A stretch of 5,263 nt of DNA, taken from positions 1 to 5,263 of the forward strand of contig JAJZUN010000251.1 in the NCBI GenBank assembly GCA_021848555.1. The letters run 5' to 3'. The notes below the pieces were generated by a model. That model was not told the DNA's origin. It was given only the letters and a program-made list of their open reading frames with translations, and did no database searches. Of the stretch, positions 5,097 to 5,263 are shown piece after piece (position 1 is the stretch's first letter; each line of letters opens with the position of its first letter). The DNA is from Pseudomonadota bacterium. Its GTDB lineage: Bacteria > Pseudomonadota > Gammaproteobacteria > Burkholderiales > SG8-39. The translations under genes and the position numbers were made by a program.

Positions 5097-5263
5097 ATGA
5101 AACTGACTCATCGTATGTTCACCCCAGCGCTGTTGGCACTGGGGTTCTGCGCGGCATCCAACGCCATCGCCGCGGACATCACCGGCGCCGGCGCCACCTT
5201 CCCCTACCCGATTTACGCCAAATGGGCCGAGGCCTACAAGGCCAAGACCGGCACCGGCATGAA
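5097..5263 (+). CDS. pstS: Phosphate ABC transporter substrate-binding protein PstS, N-terminal part, cut by window edge
   Basis: PstS is the periplasmic protein that binds inorganic phosphate with high affinity and delivers it to the PstCAB transporter. I translated 55 complete residues from ATG 5097; the gene continues past the window. Residues 1-25 form a signal peptide: MKLTHR, a hydrophobic core [10 protein letters not shown], and an A-x-A site (A23-I24-A25), with cleavage after 25 or 26. The Cys at 18 is not in a proper lipobox, so it is not a lipoprotein. The mature start [20 protein letters not shown] matches the family; Thr34 and Phe35 correspond to phosphate-contacting Thr10 and Phe11 of E. 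coli PstS. The Shine-Dalgarno GGAG (5085-5088) is 8 bases upstream. A candidate Pho box precedes it. pstC, pstA, pstB and phoU would be expected downstream, outside the window. Confidence 0.95.
   Translation, partial: MKLTHRMFTPALLALGFCAASNAIAADITGAGATFPYPIYAKWAEAYKAKTGTGM

Noticed and set aside
1..5263. A new defence, mobile or biosynthetic system
   Set aside because: I looked for CRISPR repeats, terminal inverted repeats, transposase, integrase, toxin-antitoxin or reverse-transcriptase motifs and attachment-site duplications at the tRNA and saw none. The genes are core metabolism, export, respiration and phosphate uptake.

Overview
The window looks like ordinary, GC-rich proteobacterial chromosome, most likely from a betaproteobacterium. 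The main support is the gene order tpiA - secG - tRNA-Leu - nuoA - nuoB on the minus strand, an arrangement I associate with Betaproteobacteria, and the proteobacterial character of NuoA, NuoB, TpiA and Ald. This is recognition, not a database search, so I do not name a genus.

Minus-strand half (1-2675), in transcription order: a 77-residue protein of unknown function (2675-2442), tpiA (2272-1514), secG (1400-996), a tRNA-Leu with anticodon GAG (924-840), then nuoA (644-288) and the 5' end of nuoB (266 to the window edge). nuoA and nuoB begin the respiratory complex I operon. The leader before nuoA carries a near-perfect FNR/Anr-type box (716-729), a perfect AT-rich palindrome (655-670), and a GTG start without a visible Shine-Dalgarno. 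tpiA has a recognisable sigma70-type promoter (2318-2347). Two stem-loops lie between tpiA and secG.

Plus-strand half (2907-5263): alanine dehydrogenase (2907-4025), with all key catalytic residues; 57 bases later a ten-helix EamA/DMT-family permease (4083-4922), probably co-transcribed; then the start of pstS (5097 to the edge), the periplasmic phosphate-binding protein. pstS is preceded by a candidate Pho box, a correctly spaced -10 hexamer and a hairpin in the presumed 5' leader. The 77-residue gene and ald are divergent across 231 bases.

The genes form several independent units: glycolysis (tpiA), protein export (secG), leucine decoding, respiration (nuo), alanine catabolism plus a possible amino-acid or metabolite permease (ald-eamA), and phosphate uptake (pstS). 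I found no CRISPR array, insertion sequence, phage gene, toxin-antitoxin pair or other sign of a new system. The points that deserve a second look are regulatory (nuoA leader, tpiA promoter, pstS leader) plus the small unknown protein.
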